DNA of 9,455 nucleotides from Clostridiales bacterium UBA2432 (lineage in GTDB: Bacteria; Bacillota; Clostridia; Lachnospirales; Vallitaleaceae), in assembly GCA_002342805.1 (NCBI GenBank), contig DDQW01000094.1:1-9455 (forward strand). Direction: 5' to 3'. This document shows, in pieces, positions 5,790-9,455 of the stretch (positions within the stretch are counted from its first letter, which is position 1; each line of letters opens with the position of its first letter). Below the pieces are notes generated by a model. It did no database searches. It was not told the DNA's origin and saw only the letters and a program-made list of their open reading frames with translations. Made by a program: the position numbers and the translations under genes.

Positions 5790-6806
5790 ATGCAATTAGT
5801 CATCCTAGATAAAGATTCCAATTATGTTCATCAATTAGAGAAGATGATTTGTACCTTTTATACTCAGCATTTGATACATATGGAATTCATAATTATTCAT
5901 AGTTTAGAAGAATTAAAATCATTAGAGATATCCCGAAAAATGAGCAAAGAGCGAGGAATGTTTGTATTTAATGAAGAATTTATTCCGGACTTCTTTGAAA
6001 AACCGAATGAAATGATTAGCTATTACTTAATAAACCAGCAATGGTGTATTTTATCAGAAGGAATTTGGGAAAATCGATGGGAACATATTATTCATTCATT
6101 TTGTACGGAACAGGAATGTTCAATGGATTCTGTTGCACACCGTATTATTCATAAGTACCAGTCAGTCACAGAAATTTATCATCAGCTGAAAAATTGTTTT
6201 ATCGATTGCATTGATCGAGAAATAGTAGCTAAGAAGATAAAAACGTCTTTTATCACAGTTTACAAGCCATACGGCGAATTTTCTTTTTCTGAAGTGGTGT
6301 TAAAGCAAATGAAGACACTTCATTTTTCCCTAAAAGATAAAAAAATACTTATTATTCAATATGATAGTTTTTTTCATGATGAAAAAAATACAAAAAACAA
6401 TCTGTCTTATGTATATATGCAAATACGCAACCGAAAGACTAACTTAGGTTTTATTTTGAATGAAATTGTTCAAAGGCCTTGTCGAAATATAGACCTTCTT
6501 GAAGGTGCTTTGAATATGAAAGACTATGATTTTTTATCAGAGGAAGAAGAGAATAGTTGGCTAGCTTGGTTAAGAGAAAAGAGTGGCTATGATATCGTTA
6601 TTTTTAACATGAATGGCGTGCACATAACAAGGGCGCTACACACGATTATTCTTCAATCGGAACGCAATTTTTTATACTCGGAGGAAGAAGTAATTCAAAG
6701 AAGTGTTTTGGAACAAATAAATGCTAAATGGCATATCACAGAAAATAATGATATATCCATTTTAAAAGGTTCTATTGAAAAGCTGCTTAAAGGTCAGGAG
6801 GTTTAA
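5790..6806 (+). CDS. TadZ/CpaE-like protein with eroded ATP-binding motifs, 338 aa
   Basis: The best reading is a divergent TadZ/CpaE, the MinD-like protein that positions Tad/Flp secretion machines. The N-terminal third (MQLVILDKDSNYVHQLEKMI to about residue 110) looks like an atypical receiver fold. A KYQS segment at 122-125 matches the linker usual in clostridial relatives. From about 150 a ParA/MinD-like fold follows: strand TSFITVY, then KPYGEFSFSE (159-168) where family members have a GxxGxGKT-type loop, and then KKILIIQYDSFF. The later GYDIVIFNMNG (266-276) has N273 where the Walker B aspartate would be. With neither a P-loop lysine nor the acidic residue it probably does not hydrolyse ATP. 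It starts 6 bases after AAAGGGGG, and the cpaF ribosome binding site lies in its last codons. The assignment rests on layout and position next to cpaF, since overall similarity is weak. Confidence 0.6.
   Translation: MQLVILDKDSNYVHQLEKMICTFYTQHLIHMEFIIIHSLEELKSLEISRKMSKERGMFVFNEEFIPDFFEKPNEMISYYLINQQWCILSEGIWENRWEHIIHSFCTEQECSMDSVAHRIIHKYQSVTEIYHQLKNCFIDCIDREIVAKKIKTSFITVYKPYGEFSFSEVVLKQMKTLHFSLKDKKILIIQYDSFFHDEKNTKNNLSYVYMQIRNRKTNLGFILNEIVQRPCRNIDLLEGALNMKDYDFLSEEEENSWLAWLREKSGYDIVIFNMNGVHITRALHTIILQSERNFLYSEEEVIQRSVLEQINAKWHITENNDISILKGSIEKLLKGQEV
6796..6801 (+). promoter_or_regulatory. Shine-Dalgarno AGGAGG for cpaF, start choice ambiguous
   Basis: AGGAGG lies within the last codons of the preceding gene. 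In the cpaF frame the first usual start downstream is GTG 6814 (12 bases away, rather far), while ATT 6808 is at a near-ideal 6 bases. ATG 6812 is out of frame and is followed at once by TGA. The in-frame TTG at 6775 lies upstream of the site and is unlikely. Confidence 0.7.
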
Positions 6807-6813
6807 AATTAAT

Positions 6814-7977
6814 GTGAATGACGTTAAAGATAGAATATTAACAAAGATGAATGAATTTCAGCAAATTGATGATTCAAAGGTCATGACAATTATTGAAGAA
6901 GAAATCCAAAATCAATTACCCTATGATAGTCTCGAAAACAAAATGTTCATGATGGAAAGTATTTTCAATCAATTCAGGCGTTTGGGTGTCATACAGCCAC
7001 TCATTGATTCGACAAATATTACAGAGATTATGATTAATGGATATAAGGAAATATTTATTGAAGAAAGCGGAGTAATAAAAAAATGTGAACTTTGTTTTGA
7101 TGATTCAGAAACACTCATGCAACTGATTCAAAAAATTGTTGGTCTCATGGACCGAAAAGTAAACGAGCGCTATCCGATTTGTGATGTACGATTAAAAGAT
7201 GGTTCGCGAGTTAACGTTGTATTACCACCTATAGCCATTGAAGGACCTTATGTCACTATTCGAAAATTTCCAGTAAAACGGTTTGTAAAAAAAGATTTGA
7301 TTATTAATAAAACAGTAACAGAAGAGGCCATGCATTTTTTAGAACTATGTGTAAAAAAGCGCTTTAATATTTTTGTATCGGGGGGGACGAGTTCGGGAAA
7401 AACGACACTTTTAAATGTTTTATCAGATGCAATTGGTCGAAAAGAACGTGTTATCACAATTGAGGATTCTGCTGAATTACAGTTGCATGATATTGATAAT
7501 CTGGTGCGACTGGAAACGCGAATGGGCGATGATGAGTATGTTAACCATATCTCTATTCGAGACTTAATAAAATCATCGCTCCGGATGCGCCCAGACCGTA
7601 TCATTGTGGGAGAAGTACGAGGCGAAGAAACCATCGATATGCTTCAATGCATGAACACAGGACATGATGGTTCTTTAAGTACCGGACACGGCAACTCTAC
7701 AATAGAAATGTTAATACGCCTAGAGACAATGGTCCTATCCGCAATCGAATTACCCCTAATAGCCATACGTCAGCAAATCGCATCAGCACTTGATTTGATG
7801 GTTCACATTCAAAAAATCGAAGGAAAAGGTCGTCGCATCATGGAAATATCTGAAGTCTTATCGGTTCAAAATGAACACATTCAATTGAATCCGATTTATA
7901 TCTATAATTCCTCAAAGGATGCACTTATTAGAACAAACAATAGAATAGAAAATCAAATAAAGTTGGAACATAATTAG
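6814..7977 (+). CDS. cpaF: CpaF/TadA-type secretion ATPase
   Basis: This 387-residue ATPase powers assembly of Tad/Flp pili or a related secretion system at the inner membrane. An N-terminal helical region (to about 60) leads into the conserved LGVIQPLIDSTNITEIMING. The motor domain has Walker A GGTSSGKTT at 190-198, an Asp-box region VITIEDSAELQL, Walker B RIIVGEVRGEE with E267, and the His box STGHGNST with H292. All catalytic elements are present, so it should be active, in contrast to its TadZ-like neighbour. The usual His-box form is GHANS, and G293 here is a mild change. GTG 6814 was taken as the start, but ATT 6808 (two residues longer) is possible. The gap to the next gene is 16 bases, so the two are in one operon. 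Confidence 0.92.
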   Translation: MNDVKDRILTKMNEFQQIDDSKVMTIIEEEIQNQLPYDSLENKMFMMESIFNQFRRLGVIQPLIDSTNITEIMINGYKEIFIEESGVIKKCELCFDDSETLMQLIQKIVGLMDRKVNERYPICDVRLKDGSRVNVVLPPIAIEGPYVTIRKFPVKRFVKKDLIINKTVTEEAMHFLELCVKKRFNIFVSGGTSSGKTTLLNVLSDAIGRKERVITIEDSAELQLHDIDNLVRLETRMGDDEYVNHISIRDLIKSSLRMRPDRIIVGEVRGEETIDMLQCMNTGHDGSLSTGHGNSTIEMLIRLETMVLSAIELPLIAIRQQIASALDLMVHIQKIEGKGRRIMEISEVLSVQNEHIQLNPIYIYNSSKDALIRTNNRIENQIKLEHN

Positions 7978-7979
7978 TT

Positions 7980-7984
7980 AGGAG
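7980..7984 (+). promoter_or_regulatory. Shine-Dalgarno AGGAG that points to an ATT start for tadB
   Basis: AGGAG is followed 9 bases later by ATT 7994, the first codon after an in-frame TAG (7991-7993). The ATG at 7985 touches the site with no spacing and stops after two codons. The ATG at 8007 is in another frame and stops after three codons. The next in-frame usual starts, TTG 8051 and ATG 8054, have no ribosome binding site. Confidence 0.65.
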
Positions 7985-7993
7985 ATGATTTAG

Positions 7994-8728
7994 ATTCATA
8001 AATTAAATGAATATTTAATCGTATATCGATGGATTTTTCAAATCCCTATTTTGATGGTGTTGGCATTTGTACTAGGTCAGATTTTCTTTAATTCTTTTGT
8101 TTTTTCTGCAATATTAAGTGGAGCTTGTATTTTTGTTATAAAATATTTGAAAAAAAATAATCAAGCATATATGAAAAAAAAGATTGAAGAAGAGTTTAAA
8201 ACATTTATCTATTCGATTGCATCATCAATGAGTGTAGGTAAAAGTTTTGAAAACGCAGTTAAAGAAAGTTACGAAGAACTTAAAAAAGAATTGGAGGTTT
8301 TTTTATTAGAGGAAGATTTGCTAAATATTGTCATGGCATTTGAAACGAATATGAATATTAACGATGCCTTTGGACAATTAGCAGAAAAATACGAAGTTGA
8401 ATCCATTCATCAATTTTCAAAGGTGATACAAGTGACCGTTCGACAAGGGGGATCGGTACAAGCGGTTGTAGAAAAAACTGTGCGTATGATTGATGAAAAA
8501 AATAATGTTGAAAAAGAACTTGAAGTTATTATTACCCAGAAAAAGTTTGAACTATATATGTTGCTTTCTTTTGTCCCTTTGATGGTGATTTATTTACGAC
8601 TTGTATCAGAGAATTTTAGTCTACTGATGTATGGAACTTTTCAAGGCAGATGCATAATGCTAATTGGTGTGTTTTTATATGTTATAAGTGGATTAATTGG
8701 AAAACGCATTGTGAATATTACGATTTAA
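7994..8728 (+). CDS. tadB: TadB-like inner-membrane platform protein (type II secretion F domain), probable ATT start
   Basis: This is a protein of about 244 residues if it starts at ATT 7994. Two N-terminal membrane helices (about 12-31 and 34-51) precede a cytoplasmic T2SF domain containing FKTFIYSIASSMSVGKSFEN and AVKESYEELKKELE, then FGQLAEKYEVESIHQFSKVI and VRQGGSVQAVVEKTVRMIDE. Two C-terminal helices follow (from LYMLLSFVPLMVIYLRLV, and the final segment near VFLYVISGLIGKRI). This is the TadB/GspF-type platform on which CpaF acts. It is shorter than proteobacterial TadB (about 300) but comparable to clostridial forms. Starting at TTG 8051 would lose most of the first membrane helix, which argues for 7994. 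It lies 16 bases after cpaF and 12 before the next gene. Confidence 0.8.
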   Translation: MHKLNEYLIVYRWIFQIPILMVLAFVLGQIFFNSFVFSAILSGACIFVIKYLKKNNQAYMKKKIEEEFKTFIYSIASSMSVGKSFENAVKESYEELKKELEVFLLEEDLLNIVMAFETNMNINDAFGQLAEKYEVESIHQFSKVIQVTVRQGGSVQAVVEKTVRMIDEKNNVEKELEVIITQKKFELYMLLSFVPLMVIYLRLVSENFSLLMYGTFQGRCIMLIGVFLYVISGLIGKRIVNITI

Positions 8729-8740
8729 TAGGAGGTGTTA

Positions 8741-9455
8741 ATGGAAAAAATCAAGGATACCTATATTTCAAAAGTATTTCCGACATATACAAAACAAATT
8801 TTACTGGCAATAAGTGTTTTTAGTATTTTAATAGTTATGCAAATGATGCAAGGTGATCAAATTGAAACTATTGATGTGATTAAACGTCCGAATTTCCATG
8901 AAGATCATTTGAAGTATAAACTATATTTTCAAATTGAAGATGAACGTGTTCAAGAGATTGATTTGAGCGTTCGATCAAAAGATGCATCAGCTGAAGAATC
9001 GAGAGTTTATCTGGACGAGGTAGACCAAGAATTTGTAGCAGAATTTAATCAACAGTACAATCAACAGCTGCAGTCATCATCAAGTAAGGGTGACATGATT
9101 GAAACAGCGATTTCGCTTGAAGAATCTTATAAGGGGTGTGAAATAAAGTACTTTACAGATGAGAGTGCAGGAATTGATTCCAGTGGCTGGATTGATCCGA
9201 AATATATGAATCAAGTCATTGAGCTACCCTATAGAATCAAATATAATAAAACAGAAAAGGAAGGAGAATTGACGCTATATATACAAGGAGATCGAGTCAG
9301 TGAGAATTACTTACGAGAATATAAAAAATATCAGGTTGCAGAAACAATAAAAATGCTTGAACTTGATACGTCAATAGATACAATTAAGCTACCTAAAGAT
9401 GAGAAAATCACTTTCTATAAAACATACTTGCCACTAGAAAAAGGAAAATATCCTG
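8741..9455 (+). CDS. Membrane-anchored extracytoplasmic protein with a probable Ig-like domain, partial at the right edge
   Basis: The frame is open from ATG 8741 to the end of the window (238 codons, no stop). AGGAGG 8730-8735 sits 5 bases upstream. A short cytoplasmic N-terminus MEKIKDTYISKVFPTYTKQ is followed by one membrane helix (about 20-36), and the rest is hydrophilic and probably outside. From about residue 60 there is an alternating strand pattern ending in IDSSGWID (145-152), then IELPYRIKYNKTEKEGELTL and YIQGDR. This SSDxxI-DxDGxV-like run followed by a strand resembles degenerate bacterial Ig-like repeats, so a beta-sandwich is likely. TIKLPKDEKITFYK at the edge may begin another domain. 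Its place directly after tadB suggests a surface or assembly component of the same system. It is not recognised as a named family, and a TadC-like domain could follow beyond the window. Confidence 0.75.
   Translation, partial: MEKIKDTYISKVFPTYTKQILLAISVFSILIVMQMMQGDQIETIDVIKRPNFHEDHLKYKLYFQIEDERVQEIDLSVRSKDASAEESRVYLDEVDQEFVAEFNQQYNQQLQSSSSKGDMIETAISLEESYKGCEIKYFTDESAGIDSSGWIDPKYMNQVIELPYRIKYNKTEKEGELTLYIQGDRVSENYLREYKKYQVAETIKMLELDTSIDTIKLPKDEKITFYKTYLPLEKGKYP

Noticed and set aside
7248..7634. 128-codon antisense frame opposite cpaF
   Set aside because: It is the mirror of the conserved CpaF motor domain. It is Ser/Arg-rich without family features, and no ribosome binding site is evident.
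1..9455. Search for CRISPR arrays, insertion sequences, att sites and toxin-antitoxin pairs
   Set aside because: No regularly spaced direct repeats, transposase-like frames, or phage or defence gene signatures were seen. All genes are co-directional and closely packed.

Overview
The window comes from a low-GC Gram-positive bacterium (Firmicutes), most likely a member of the Clostridia. The evidence is the AT-rich composition with strong AGGAGG-type ribosome binding sites, the ribosomal block rpsF-ssb-rpsR, a GdpP-type c-di-AMP phosphodiesterase followed by rplI and dnaB, and a Clostridia-style Flp/Tad secretion locus. Genus and species cannot be fixed from the sequence. All genes point the same way (+). 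The rpsF-ssb-rpsR and gdpP-rplI-dnaB blocks often lie near the replication origin in this phylum.

Region 1 (1-263) is the tail of a ribosomal RNA operon: the last bases of 5S rRNA, tRNA-Cys(GCA), the initiator tRNA-fMet(CAU) and a strong intrinsic terminator. Neither tRNA encodes its CCA end. Region 2 (294-1701) holds a 60-residue DUF951 protein, then rpsF-ssb-rpsR with an extended -10 promoter and a leader that can fold into an S6:S18-type autoregulatory element pairing with the rpsF Shine-Dalgarno. It ends in a second intrinsic terminator.

Region 3 (1722-5718) is a separate transcription unit, gdpP-rplI-dnaB, with its own near-consensus promoter and a long terminator hairpin after dnaB. 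It groups c-di-AMP turnover, ribosomal protein L9 and the replicative helicase. The gap after dnaB carries one perfect and two near-perfect DnaA-box-like nonamers.

Region 4 (5721-9455, open at the right edge) is the start of a Tad/Flp-type pilus or secretion operon. In order it encodes a TadZ/CpaE-like protein whose ATP-binding motifs are eroded, an intact CpaF/TadA secretion ATPase, a short TadB-like inner-membrane platform protein, and a membrane-anchored protein with a probable Ig-like external domain that runs off the window. Pilin, prepilin peptidase and TadC genes are not visible and could lie further right. The main points of interest here are the nucleotide-site loss in the TadZ-like protein and the absence of an ATG start for both cpaF and tadB. 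For tadB the best supported start is an AUU codon.
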